The notes: generated by a model from the sequence alone, not told the origin. 17,015 nucleotides of DNA from Planctomycetota bacterium (GCA_002691835.1 NZJA01000093.1:1-17015), one strand, 5' to 3'. Shown: positions 7,918-16,211, numbered from the stretch's first letter. Numbers and translations: made by a program.

Positions 7918-9386
7918 TACAGGGCCTCCAGGAATCGGATCACCGCTTCTTGATCAGCGACAGGCAATGCCTCGTAGGATTCTTTGATACTTTGAGCCTC
8001 TCCGCCATGAAGGATAATGGCGTCGTGGAGACTGTCAGCTCGACCATCGTGAAGCCAAGGCCCATGAAGCCGCACTCCCCATAATGGCTGGGTGCGGTAT
8101 TCGCTACCCGTAGTGTTCGGGGAAATCGGACTAAACTGCGGCATCCCCATCGAAATCCCATCTGCCAGCTCCGGCCCCATGTCATGAAGCAAAAGGTCAG
8201 AATAGGCGGCGAGTGGGCCAAAGCCCGATTGAATCTCAGGGGTGTGGCACTTGACGCAACCGAGATCCGTGAAGATCTGTTCTCCAAGAAACTCTTCCGC
8301 ACCCATCTCTCCTTTTGGAGGAGGGGCCACGAATTGGGAGAATACGACGATATCGCCGAAGTCCCCTACTGAGATTTCAGGATCAGCCACGGCATCATTG
8401 TCGGTCGTTGGAGTGTCAAAAGAAGCTCCAACCTGCATAAATCCGGTACTGACGATTCCTGAGGATCCGTAAAACGGATCTGTGGTGATCCCCATCTGGT
8501 TGTTGATCGCTCCCCTGAGAAAAGCCTCAAGGAAATTCGCTTGGGCCTTGAATCCGAAACGACCCATGTTGCCTTGACCATCGGTGTTGAATCGTCCACT
8601 GATCCCATCCCCATCACTGTCTGACGGATCAGCACGGGAAGCGATCTCTAAATTGGTCACCTGTTCGAACAGTCCAACTCCCAAACCGGGAGGGGCATTA
8701 CGCTGGGCGATGGTCACCGGCTGATTGCCGACCTGGGATGGATCGGGAAAAGACGGACGGGGACCAAATGGGTAAGTGTAACTGGGCATGACGATGCTGG
8801 GCACTCCGGGAGGATCCCATATGGGAGACTGACTCCCCTGTTGCCCCACCGCTGCGAAGTAGAAGTTCCGGTACAACGGAGCTGATCCACCGACCACTGG
8901 AGTACTGTGACAGGAGGAGCAACTGACTGCATTATAAAGGGGGCCTAGGCCTTCTTCAGGAGAGAACTGCTTTCCTGTGAGCTCTCGCCCACGGACGAAC
9001 GACTCAAAGGTCTGCTGGTCGAGACCCGGGATCGCATCCCCAATGGTGCAGGTAGCGTAGCTATCACATCCAAGGGAGTCAGCTGTCGGATCAGGTCCAC
9101 AAACATTGAACGGATCAGCTGGTGCAGCAGCTCCCATGAACAGGTATCCAAAGAGATTTACGGCATCGCTTACATTCACTTGGCCGTCATCGTCAATGTC
9201 ATTGGAATCCACGCAGTAGGTAAAACCACTAAGAAACATGTAGTCGAGCATCTTGACGCCGTCAGCGATGTTGACACTGCCATCTTCATTGACATCACCA
9301 CGCATAAAATCACGCGCTTCTGAAGAATTGACCGGAACAAGGCTGATGAAAAGTAACAGCAAGAGGTATTTGAAAGCTTTCAACAT
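7917..9386 (-). CDS. exported di-haem oxidoreductase, DUF1111-type, with N-terminal dockerin-like domain
   Basis: A 489-aa protein from the ATG at 9386, chosen because GGAGG at 9393-9397 lies 6 bases upstream; an earlier in-frame start at 9422 would add 12 polar residues before the signal. A signal peptide (1-25, leucine run) is followed by two calcium-loop repeats, GDVNEDGSVNIADGVKMLDY (30-49) and NDIDDDGQVNVSDAVNLFGY (62-81), the pattern of a type I dockerin. A Cys-rich linker (CGPDPTADSLGC, about 96-107) leads to the di-haem region with CSSCH (156-160) and CVKCH (377-381). Conserved YSDLLLHD, RTQPLWGV and PWLHDGRA match its downstream paralogue. Haem and calcium binding are inferred from motifs; the substrate is unknown. 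The dockerin may mediate attachment to a surface partner, though no cohesin is in the window. Confidence 0.88.
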   Translation of the reverse strand: MLKAFKYLLLLLFISLVPVNSSEARDFMRGDVNEDGSVNIADGVKMLDYMFLSGFTYCVDSNDIDDDGQVNVSDAVNLFGYLFMGAAAPADPFNVCGPDPTADSLGCDSYATCTIGDAIPGLDQQTFESFVRGRELTGKQFSPEEGLGPLYNAVSCSSCHSTPVVGGSAPLYRNFYFAAVGQQGSQSPIWDPPGVPSIVMPSYTYPFGPRPSFPDPSQVGNQPVTIAQRNAPPGLGVGLFEQVTNLEIASRADPSDSDGDGISGRFNTDGQGNMGRFGFKAQANFLEAFLRGAINNQMGITTDPFYGSSGIVSTGFMQVGASFDTPTTDNDAVADPEISVGDFGDIVVFSQFVAPPPKGEMGAEEFLGEQIFTDLGCVKCHTPEIQSGFGPLAAYSDLLLHDMGPELADGISMGMPQFSPISPNTTGSEYRTQPLWGVRLHGPWLHDGRADSLHDAIILHGGEAQSIKESYEALPVADQEAVIRFLEAL

Positions 9387-9392
9387 TGGAAA

Positions 9393-9397
9393 CCTCC
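9393..9397 (-). promoter_or_regulatory. ribosome binding site deciding the dockerin/di-haem start
   Basis: The minus strand reads GGAGG, then 6 bases, then ATG at 9386. The position immediately before MLKAFKYLLL, a proper signal-peptide start, argues for this ATG over the upstream one at 9422. Confidence 0.75.
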
Positions 9398-9440
9398 GAC
9401 AATTGGATTCAGCGTATGACACGAATGAAACAAATCTGCT

Positions 9441-9460
9441 CGCTATAAGATTGTATAGCG
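9441..9460 (-). promoter_or_regulatory. inverted repeat overlapping a weak promoter candidate upstream of the di-haem genes
   Basis: CGCTATA (9441-9447) and TATAGCG (9454-9460) form a perfect 7-bp dyad with a 6-base centre, 55 bases before the di-haem start. On the minus strand, TTGTTT (9464-9469) and TATAGC (9442-9447) have a 16-base spacer and could be -35 and -10, although both are imperfect. The dyad would then act as an operator covering the -10. This is pattern reading only. Confidence 0.3.
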
Positions 9461-9568
9461 TCTAAACAACCTAAACCTCTATCTGAGATACAAAGAGATT
9501 CATCTGTCTATATTACTCCTGATACACAGGTCTACAAAGCCCCTTAATTAGCCAAAATACACCTTCAG

Positions 9569-10393
9569 CTATCCTTTCAGGGGGTTTCCGAAGAGCATCA
9601 TTAAAGCCAGGGCCGCACTGATGATCCCAACGGCAGGTTTTAACCACTTCACGCCGCCACGAGAGATCCAGCGCCCCCCCCAAAATCCACCGATGGCATA
9701 TGCGAATAGCAGTGGAATCGCCAGCATCAGGGAAAAATGCCCTACCCAGAAGTAATAAACACCTGAGGCGGTCGAGAGCAGCCAAACCAAAAAGACTTTC
9801 CAACGCACCGCTTTTTCTATTCCAACTCCCACAGAGGTAAACATCAGGATAATAAATGCGCCGATCCCTGCTCCTATGAAACCCCCATAAATCCCACAGG
9901 CAATGGAAGAGAGAATGATGCCAAATCCAACGAATTGAGACTTTTGGGAAGAGATGGAATCCGATTCCGGTGGATTTTTTCTGGAGCCGGAAAACATGAA
10001 AAAGCTCACAGCAACCAGCACCAAAAAGCCCAGAGATTTCCGAAGTTCTTCTGCTGGCAGGAAACTCGCCAACCAAGCCCCCGGTATTGCACACAGTCCT
10101 ACCAGCGCTGCAGGTATCCACGGCAGAGACCGCAACACCTCACCCAACCGCTGGCCTTCACCAGCGGGCTGATTTCTGGAGAGGGCCCACAGCGCAACTG
10201 CGGCCTGGAATGCAACACAAAGACGATTGGTTCCATTTGCGATGTGAGGTGGAATCTGCACGACCTCAATCAGCAAAGGCAGGACCAGCAGGGTCCCACC
10301 ACCTACGATAGTGTTGATGACGCCTGCGATCACTCCCACTCCGAGAATCATCGCCCAAATCATGGGGTCTACTGCTGACAGCTCAAAGTCCAA
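9569..10393 (-). CDS. TauE/SafE-family membrane permease
   Basis: A 274-aa integral membrane protein with about eight hydrophobic segments in two similar halves. The first half has GVINTIVGGGTLLVLP and NGTNRL, the second GGFIGAGIGAFII and GGFWGGRW; these are the characteristic Gly-rich motifs of the TauE/SafE (sulfite/organosulfonate exporter) family. The polar stretch at about 135-150 probably forms the central loop between halves. Family members are proposed anion exporters, but the substrate cannot be assigned here. The start is a TTG at 10393 with AGGAGG at 10398-10403 and a 4-base spacer, much better than the internal ATG at codon 11. It is transcribed away from korAB. About 180 bases separate it from the di-haem gene, so it may or may not share a transcript. 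Confidence 0.88.
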   Translation of the reverse strand: MDFELSAVDPMIWAMILGVGVIAGVINTIVGGGTLLVLPLLIEVVQIPPHIANGTNRLCVAFQAAVALWALSRNQPAGEGQRLGEVLRSLPWIPAALVGLCAIPGAWLASFLPAEELRKSLGFLVLVAVSFFMFSGSRKNPPESDSISSQKSQFVGFGIILSSIACGIYGGFIGAGIGAFIILMFTSVGVGIEKAVRWKVFLVWLLSTASGVYYFWVGHFSLMLAIPLLFAYAIGGFWGGRWISRGGVKWLKPAVGIISAALALMMLFGNPLKG

Positions 10394-10397
10394 GATT

Positions 10398-10403
10398 CCT
10401 CCT
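10398..10403 (-). promoter_or_regulatory. ribosome binding site deciding the TTG start of the TauE/SafE permease
   Basis: The minus strand reads AGGAGG, AATC, TTG. This perfect anti-16S match fixes the start at TTG 10393 rather than the later ATG. Confidence 0.75.
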
Positions 10404-10597
10404 GCTTCAGCACCAGAAACAACCTATTTCGCATGGGACTGATGATCTTGGGTGTAAGTTCGCACAATCTGGCCGAACGGACCAGTGTCCGCATTCAAGG
10501 AGTTCGGGAAGGGTTGATGCGGGGCCTTCAGGGGATGATCCTCTAGGCATTCGGGCAAGACTCCATTCCGGATCGTCCGAGTCGTTGGGAGATAATC
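10404..10597. promoter_or_regulatory. divergent control region between the permease and korAB
   Basis: About 200 bases between two diverging genes, so it should hold promoters for both; no convincing -35/-10 pair stands out. On the plus strand there are two small hairpins: CGGAC/GTCCG with a CAGT loop (10478-10491), and CCGCATTCAA (10489-10498) pairing with TTGATGCGG (10514-10522) apart from one bulged base. They share bases and so would be alternative structures. The korA ribosome site GGGAG is at 10587-10591. Confidence 0.35.
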
Positions 10598-12385
10598 ATG
10601 AACCCTGTGATAAACGACTTTTCAGTCCGAATCGCAACCCCGAATGGCACGGGTAGCCAAACATCCAACATCGTCATCCACAGGGCTCTTTTACGAATGG
10701 GCCTTGCAGCGAATGCGAAAAACCTGTTTCCGTCAAATATTGCGGGACTTCCAACTTGGTATCAGATCCGAGTCAGCCCAGGAGGTTGGCAAACGATGGC
10801 CGAATCGTGGAACATTCTGCTACCACTCAATCAGGCGACCATCGGCAAGGATCTCAAGGAGAGCAAGCCAGGAACTGTCGTCATTGACAACAGTGATTGG
10901 AAAACTGCGGAGAGCGCGTTTAAAGGTTTGATCCGCTATCCAGTACCTTTCGACCAACTGGCAAGAACCATCGACAACGCCAAATTGAGACCACGCCTTA
11001 AAAACCTGATCTATGTCGGGGTCGTCGCATGGGTACTCGATATCCCCCTGACGGCTATTCGCGAAGCTCTCGAGACTGTTTTCCCTGGGAAGACAGAAGT
11101 TATTGATCTGAATGAGAGTGCGGCCCTCATCGGGCACCAGTATGCGAGCGAAAACTTCACGAAGAATGACCCCTACCGTGTCGAAGCTGCAGATCAGGTC
11201 GGTGAAAAAATACTCGTTGACGGAAATGAAGCGGCAGCCCTCGGAGCCATCTGGGGTGGCGTATCGGTCGTCGCCTGGTATCCGATCACCCCGGCCTCTT
11301 CATTAGCGGAGTCACTCGAAAAGCACATCGGAAAAGTCCGGGAAAAGGATCCCGATGGCAAGAACCGTTTCGTGGTGATTCAAGCTGAAGATGAGCTGGC
11401 GGCTGTCGGCATGGCGCTCGGTGCCGGTTGGGCAGGAGCTCGCTCGATGACTTCCACGAGCGGTCCCGGCATCTCCCTGATGGCTGAAAACCTGGGGCTG
11501 GGATATTTCACAGAGATTCCAACCGTCATCTACGATGTCCAAAGAGTGGGACCGTCCACCGGACTACCGACCCGTACTCAGCAAAGCGATCTGCTACAGG
11601 TTGCATTCCATTCTCATGGAGACACCCGCTTCCCGATGCTTCTCCCCGCTACTCCCGGAGAGGCATTCGACATGTCATGCCAAGCCTATGATCTTGCAGA
11701 AAAGTATCAGACGCCTGTGATCTTCATGTCAGACCTTGATCTCGGAATGAATAACTGGATCTGCGATCCCCTCGACGAACCCGCAGTCGATATGGACCGA
11801 GGTAAAATCGCCTCCGATGAAGTGATCGCGAAACTCGAAAACTGGGGGCGATACCGAGACGTCGATGGGGATGGGATTCCATATCGTACGATCCCGGGAG
11901 TGACTCTCCATCCCGATGCCGCCCACCTGACGCGCGGTTCGGGTCACGACGAAGACGCCAATTACAGTGAGGACCCTGCAGTTTATTCCCGCAACCTCGA
12001 CCGAATTGCGCGCAAGATTTCAGGAATGACCGTCGACTTGCCTGAACCTGTCTTAAGAGAGGGAGAGGGATCGATGGGGCTGCTCGCCTATGGGACGACA
12101 GAGTGGGCCATCGATGAAGCTCTCGCCAGCCTTGACTCCCCCCCAGACTACATGCGGATTCGGAGCTTCCCATTCCATGATCAGGTGAGGGAATTCTTTG
12201 AAAATCATGAGACCGTCATGGTGATTGAACAAAATCAGCAGGGACAGCTGGCTCAGTTACTGTCGATGGAGTTCCCAGATCTTGCTGGGCGAATCATCTC
12301 GAAGACTTACTACGGGGGGCTTCCTCTCTCCGCCAATTTTGTCAGCGAAGCCTTGAACAGTGCTTCTGAAGTGGAGGCCCGATGA
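10598..12385 (+). CDS. korA: 2-oxoacid:ferredoxin oxidoreductase, fused gamma-alpha subunit
   Basis: Together with KorB it oxidatively decarboxylates a 2-oxoacid, probably 2-oxoglutarate, to the acyl-CoA while reducing ferredoxin; some homologues work in the reverse, carboxylating direction. The 595 aa begin with a gamma domain (about 1-185) and continue with the alpha domain opening at VDGNEAAALGA (207-217). Hallmarks are the YPITPAS substrate region (228-234), TSTSGPGISLM (285-295) and PSTGLPT (319-325). A C-terminal transketolase-C-like region includes AYGTTEWAIDEA (497-508). The gamma-alpha fusion matches the two-subunit KorAB type known from mycobacteria. A DVDGDG stretch (421-426) lies in the variable middle region. 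The ATG has GGGAG 6 bases upstream. It overlaps korB by 4 bases. The 2-oxoglutarate assignment over other 2-oxoacids is inference. Confidence 0.92.
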   Translation: MNPVINDFSVRIATPNGTGSQTSNIVIHRALLRMGLAANAKNLFPSNIAGLPTWYQIRVSPGGWQTMAESWNILLPLNQATIGKDLKESKPGTVVIDNSDWKTAESAFKGLIRYPVPFDQLARTIDNAKLRPRLKNLIYVGVVAWVLDIPLTAIREALETVFPGKTEVIDLNESAALIGHQYASENFTKNDPYRVEAADQVGEKILVDGNEAAALGAIWGGVSVVAWYPITPASSLAESLEKHIGKVREKDPDGKNRFVVIQAEDELAAVGMALGAGWAGARSMTSTSGPGISLMAENLGLGYFTEIPTVIYDVQRVGPSTGLPTRTQQSDLLQVAFHSHGDTRFPMLLPATPGEAFDMSCQAYDLAEKYQTPVIFMSDLDLGMNNWICDPLDEPAVDMDRGKIASDEVIAKLENWGRYRDVDGDGIPYRTIPGVTLHPDAAHLTRGSGHDEDANYSEDPAVYSRNLDRIARKISGMTVDLPEPVLREGEGSMGLLAYGTTEWAIDEALASLDSPPDYMRIRSFPFHDQVREFFENHETVMVIEQNQQGQLAQLLSMEFPDLAGRIISKTYYGGLPLSANFVSEALNSASEVEAR

Positions 12386-13419
12386 GCGAAGAAAAGGCAC
12401 CCGCAGTCAACAAATTAGGTTTGGCAAAGGGAGATTACAAAGCAGGTGCGTCGACCATGTGCAAAGGTTGCGGCCATGATCGAATTTCTGAGGCGATCAT
12501 TCAGGCCTGCTACGACCTTGGAGTGGATGGCCGAAGCGTGATCAAGATGAGCGGCATCGGCTGCAGCTCAAAAACCCCCGCCTACTTTCTTGGCCAATCG
12601 ATGGGGCTTAACTCCACTCATGGCAGGATGCCCAGTTTTGCTACAGGAGCACACCTTGCGAATACTGACATGAATCCCATCGGGGTCAGTGGAGATGGTG
12701 ACTCTGCCAGCATTGGAATGGGACAATTCGTTCACATGATTCGCAGGAATCCCAGGATGGTCTACATCGTCGAAAACAACGGCGTATATGGCCTGACAAA
12801 GGGACAGTTTTCTGCAACCGCAGATCGCCTAAGTCCTTCGAAACGAGGGAAATTTCCGCGTGAAGAATCGATCGACCTGTGTGGTCTTGCACTGGAGCTC
12901 GGCGCTCCCTTCGTCGCAAGATCATTCAGTGGCGACAAGAAACAACTGGTCCCCATTCTGAAAGCGGCTTTTGCATTTGATGGTCTTGCATTCATCGATG
13001 TGATTTCGCCATGTGTGACTTTCAATAACCATGAAGGTTCCACCAAATCTTATACTCATCAAAAAGAACATGGTGTGACCTACCATGATCCTTTCTTCAT
13101 CGCTCCAAAAGAGCAAATCGACATTGAATACGAGGAGGGAGAACTACAGGAAGTAGTTCTGCATGACGGATCGAAACTGGTCCTCAGGAAATTGGAGAAC
13201 GATCACAATCCCGCCGAGATCAACTCTTCGAGAAAAGCATTACAAGAGACCAGAGATCGAGGAGAAATCCTCACTGGCCTGATTCACGTCGATACTGAAC
13301 AGCCTTCATTGACTGCCGCAACTGGAATCACAAAGGAGCCCCTCGTTCAGCAGGAACAAGGGGATTTACGACCTGCTGCAGGTGTCTTGAGTCGTCTCAA
13401 CGATTCATTCCGAATCTAA
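12382..13419 (+). CDS. korB: 2-oxoacid:ferredoxin oxidoreductase, beta subunit
   Basis: The thiamine diphosphate-binding subunit that carries the iron-sulfur cluster and partners KorA. The 345 aa include CKGCGH (Cys27, Cys30), GIGCSS (Cys61) and SPCVTF (Cys211), which fit the four ligands of the single [4Fe-4S] cluster of this family. The TPP/Mg motif runs GDGDSASIG (104-112) to NNGVYGLTKGQ (132-142). The start is within the korA stop (ATGA), with GGAGG at 12373-12377. No ferredoxin-like delta subunit is encoded beside it, consistent with the two-subunit type that uses a separate ferredoxin. The stop lies 4 bases from the convergent tldE stop. Confidence 0.94.
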   Translation: MSEEKAPAVNKLGLAKGDYKAGASTMCKGCGHDRISEAIIQACYDLGVDGRSVIKMSGIGCSSKTPAYFLGQSMGLNSTHGRMPSFATGAHLANTDMNPIGVSGDGDSASIGMGQFVHMIRRNPRMVYIVENNGVYGLTKGQFSATADRLSPSKRGKFPREESIDLCGLALELGAPFVARSFSGDKKQLVPILKAAFAFDGLAFIDVISPCVTFNNHEGSTKSYTHQKEHGVTYHDPFFIAPKEQIDIEYEEGELQEVVLHDGSKLVLRKLENDHNPAEINSSRKALQETRDRGEILTGLIHVDTEQPSLTAATGITKEPLVQQEQGDLRPAAGVLSRLNDSFRI

Positions 13420-13423
13420 TCGT

Positions 13424-14749
13424 TCAGGCAACAACACGAAGTCCGTCGACCAGAATACCTGGCAGAGAGGCACCCCTCGGGTGACGACTGCCGTAGGTAT
13501 GGTTATCCGGTAGCAGCTCGATTTCTTGACCGAGCTCTACAAGACCTTCACCCAGTAGCCTCATGACTGAATCATCGATGCGAACAGTACCGACTGGAGC
13601 CACAGGTTGCCCGTCTCGGACCCTCAAAGCGACCCACCGAGTCACTCCTGTCACCCTTGCGCCTTCTCTTGCTGCCATATTGCAGTAATGGACATGAGAG
13701 AGCCAAAGCCCATCTCCTACCGCTTCGAATGCGCTTGCCGGATCGAATTCTCCCGGTTTCATTTCAAGAGCAGAGGGAGTTTCCGGGCCATTCACACCAT
13801 TGGTGCTCAAACCAAATTCTTTTGCAGTTCTGGGGCTCGTGAGGCGATCGGCACCCCTACCTCCTGAAATCAGCGGGATACTCTCCGGGATTGCAAATCC
13901 GTGAGATCCAAAACCCGGGGCTCCAACAGAAATCGGTCTCTCGGAGATATGAACTCTGGGATCCAAGTTTCTCCCTGAATACAGCGGAGCAAACGGGCTC
14001 GAGCCTTTTTCAATCGCTCTTGCAGAAAATGCCCCATTCCAGAGGAGCGGACCAAACAAATCCCGAAGAGCTGCAGGTTCCAGCCACGCCTTGTACTCGC
14101 CCGCTTTGGGGGTATCGAGTGGACGTGAGAGCAACTCCAGAGATTGACGAGCCCGATCTCTGCGAACTTGCACTTCTTCCTCATGCCAATCGCAACCGGA
14201 CCAGCCCCATTTGGAAGCCCCCGGAGAATCAGACAGATGCATCGATCCGTCGATCACCGTCAAAGGTGATTCGTACCAACGCCTTACCGCATTCGATGTG
14301 GCCACTCCTCGATACAACATTCCTGTCATTGCGATTCCGCAGGACTCTGCCCCAGAAATTTCACCCGCAAGAGATTGAATCAATTCTGACTTGTGAGGTA
14401 ATCGCCCTTCGGCACGGCTCTCGCCACTTCCCGAATTGGGAAGTGGAGGAAGATGCGGATCTTCGGGAATCGTTTTAAGAGTTTTCGACAACCGGTCGAT
14501 CGCATTTCTAATGGGCGATCGATCACTCTCCATATTGCCCGAGAGCATCAAATTCATTCGGGACTCTCGGCCGGATGAACGCAACGCCAACTCGACCATT
14601 CGTTGTTCGATAGATCCAGCCTGACGAACTTTTCCCGCTGAGATTCTTGAGAAGCCGGTCTTTTCACCAGCCAAGGACAAGATGATTTCTTCACCCGAGG
14701 TTAGCTGTGTCTCGGAGTAATCTGCGAGATCAAAAAACCAAGACTGCAT
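13424..14749 (-). CDS. tldE: TldE/PmbA-family protein, partner of TldD
   Basis: In E. coli, TldD and TldE (PmbA) form a hetero-complex that degrades peptides and matures microcin B17; TldE is the non-catalytic partner. This 441-aa protein lacks an HExxxH zinc motif, as expected. It has family-like features in the C-terminal half: SLEMKPGE-type text (SALEMKPGEFDP), LWLSHVHYCNMAAREG, GVTRWVALRVRDG and a terminal SLPGILVDGLRV. The N-terminal half is divergent. The start overlaps the tldD stop as TAATG, and GGAGG at 14754-14758 gives a 4-base spacer, so translation is probably coupled, matching equal subunit need. The family assignment rests partly on the adjacent TldD; sequence similarity to E. 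coli PmbA is modest as far as I can judge by eye. Confidence 0.85.
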   Translation of the reverse strand: MQSWFFDLADYSETQLTSGEEIILSLAGEKTGFSRISAGKVRQAGSIEQRMVELALRSSGRESRMNLMLSGNMESDRSPIRNAIDRLSKTLKTIPEDPHLPPLPNSGSGESRAEGRLPHKSELIQSLAGEISGAESCGIAMTGMLYRGVATSNAVRRWYESPLTVIDGSMHLSDSPGASKWGWSGCDWHEEEVQVRRDRARQSLELLSRPLDTPKAGEYKAWLEPAALRDLFGPLLWNGAFSARAIEKGSSPFAPLYSGRNLDPRVHISERPISVGAPGFGSHGFAIPESIPLISGGRGADRLTSPRTAKEFGLSTNGVNGPETPSALEMKPGEFDPASAFEAVGDGLWLSHVHYCNMAAREGARVTGVTRWVALRVRDGQPVAPVGTVRIDDSVMRLLGEGLVELGQEIELLPDNHTYGSRHPRGASLPGILVDGLRVVA

Positions 14750-16194
14750 TACCCCTCCCTTCCGAAGACTTCAAGTCCTCTGAATCTGCAGGCAGGCATG
14801 GCGTGACCGACGAAAACCATCTGGTTCGGTTCGCCCTTGCCACAGTTGGGAGTCCCCCTGACCTGCCAGGTATCCCGGTCTCCAACAGCATCCAGGGAGT
14901 TCCAGAATGGGATCGTCGTACTCCGGTATCCGGCATCCTTTACTCTTGTTGTCAGCTCTCCATTTTCAATCAAGCGAGCATCTTCCACACCGAATTGAAA
15001 TTTCCAACGGCGATCATCGATCGACCATGACGAATTGACATCGAGCCAGATTCCGTTTTCGATTCCGCCAATGAGCTCGCTCATGGAAGTATCCCCTGGT
15101 TCAACATTTAGATTGGCCATGCGATCGATTGGCGGACGGTTCCAGGAGCACGCACGAGTAACGGCCATCGCCGCTTCTGGATTGTCTAAACGTTGCGCAC
15201 TCAGGGACCCTCCAATGCCTCGGACGAGAAGCCCCTTATCGATCAGGCTCACCTTCTCAGCCTCTAAGCCCTCATCGTCAAACCCTGTGCTGCAAACTTC
15301 ACCGTCAACTCCAGGATCGATGACAACATCGAGTATTTCAGGTCCCCAACGCAAAGATCCCAAATCACTGTCTTTGACAAAACTCGTTCCTGCATAATTT
15401 CGTTCGTCACCCAGAATCCGGTCGAGTTCGAGGGCATGGCCAATCGACTCATGGACCTGAAGAACCATCTGAGCTGGACCAATGACCGCATCCATGACTC
15501 CATTTGGACAAACTGGGGCGAGTAAAGTCTCAATCGCATCTTCACGGATACCATGGCCGAGTTGATCAAATCCGATTTGATCCAGAACCTCGATCCCACC
15601 TAACTGAGCATCGCTGCGCCCGCCATTACTTTTCGACTGCACATCTGACCCATCCGAAGCAAGAACCTGCAGCCAGGGAATCAGGCGATCATGCGACTGC
15701 TCGATGATGACACCATCTGTTGTCACGAGGGTGGTTTCGGTCTTCGAACGGGAAAGGCTCGCAACACGTTGAACGATGCGTTCATCGCCCCCCATCGACA
15801 AGCATGCGGATCTCAATCTGTCGATCAACTCAGCGGGATTCACATCTTCCCAGGGCTGAAGAATCGAATGATTCCAAGTTCCCGATTTCATAGGACGCGG
15901 GGCTTTGGAAAAATCGACGACACCTCGATCATTGACTGCTTGAGCCCAATCCAGAGCAACCCTTGCGGCTTGGTAGAGACCGCCTACCGAGAGATCACTG
16001 GTCGCAGACATTCCCTGACCTTCACCTGAGACCACTGTGATCATCGCTCCGCGATCTGTCGTTGCCGACGGCGGTAACAGCATGTCATCTCGAATGGTGA
16101 GGTTTTCGTTGTGATTTTCAACCCAACGGAGGGAGCACCATGTACCGCGTGGAGCGATTCGTGCCAACACTTCCTGAATCTCAAGAGGGGTCAT
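14749..16194 (-). CDS. tldD: TldD-family zinc metalloprotease
   Basis: Catalytic subunit of the TldD/TldE peptidase pair, cytoplasmic. The 481 aa match the usual length of about 480. The zinc site HESIGHALE (His248 and His252/253 region, counted from the ATG at 16194) corresponds to HEGxGHxLE of E. coli TldD, and a late Cys451 in GTPNCGKGEPNQ fits the third zinc ligand. The Gly-rich SEGEG-like and YRSTTIPFWNSL segments also fit the family. Start choice: AAGG at 16202-16205 gives a 7-base spacer to ATG 16194. A TTG at 16209, five codons earlier, is possible but would lack a ribosome site. It follows nagA by 17 bases and overlaps tldE by 1 base. Confidence 0.94.
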   Translation of the reverse strand: MTPLEIQEVLARIAPRGTWCSLRWVENHNENLTIRDDMLLPPSATTDRGAMITVVSGEGQGMSATSDLSVGGLYQAARVALDWAQAVNDRGVVDFSKAPRPMKSGTWNHSILQPWEDVNPAELIDRLRSACLSMGGDERIVQRVASLSRSKTETTLVTTDGVIIEQSHDRLIPWLQVLASDGSDVQSKSNGGRSDAQLGGIEVLDQIGFDQLGHGIREDAIETLLAPVCPNGVMDAVIGPAQMVLQVHESIGHALELDRILGDERNYAGTSFVKDSDLGSLRWGPEILDVVIDPGVDGEVCSTGFDDEGLEAEKVSLIDKGLLVRGIGGSLSAQRLDNPEAAMAVTRACSWNRPPIDRMANLNVEPGDTSMSELIGGIENGIWLDVNSSWSIDDRRWKFQFGVEDARLIENGELTTRVKDAGYRSTTIPFWNSLDAVGDRDTWQVRGTPNCGKGEPNQMVFVGHAMPACRFRGLEVFGREG

Positions 16195-16211
16195 TTCTCC
16201 ACCTTCCAAAC

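Noticed and set aside
9489..9521. 10-codon minus-strand frame after AGGAGT between the permease and the di-haem gene
   Set aside because: Too short and without recognisable features; I could not distinguish it from chance.
9513..10121. 202-residue minus-strand frame overlapping the permease gene
   Set aside because: It is in another frame of a clear TauE/SafE membrane protein, with Cys/Trp/Arg-rich shadow composition and no ribosome site supporting its start.
10433..10546. 37-residue reading frame upstream of korA (starts MGLMILGV)
   Set aside because: No ribosome site precedes the ATG, there is no hydrophobic or recognisable domain pattern, and the frame lies in a control region with hairpins; probably chance.
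13891..14478. 195-residue plus-strand frame opposite tldE
   Set aside because: It lies wholly antisense to a well-supported gene, has low-complexity Arg/Ser/Pro-rich composition and no family resemblance.
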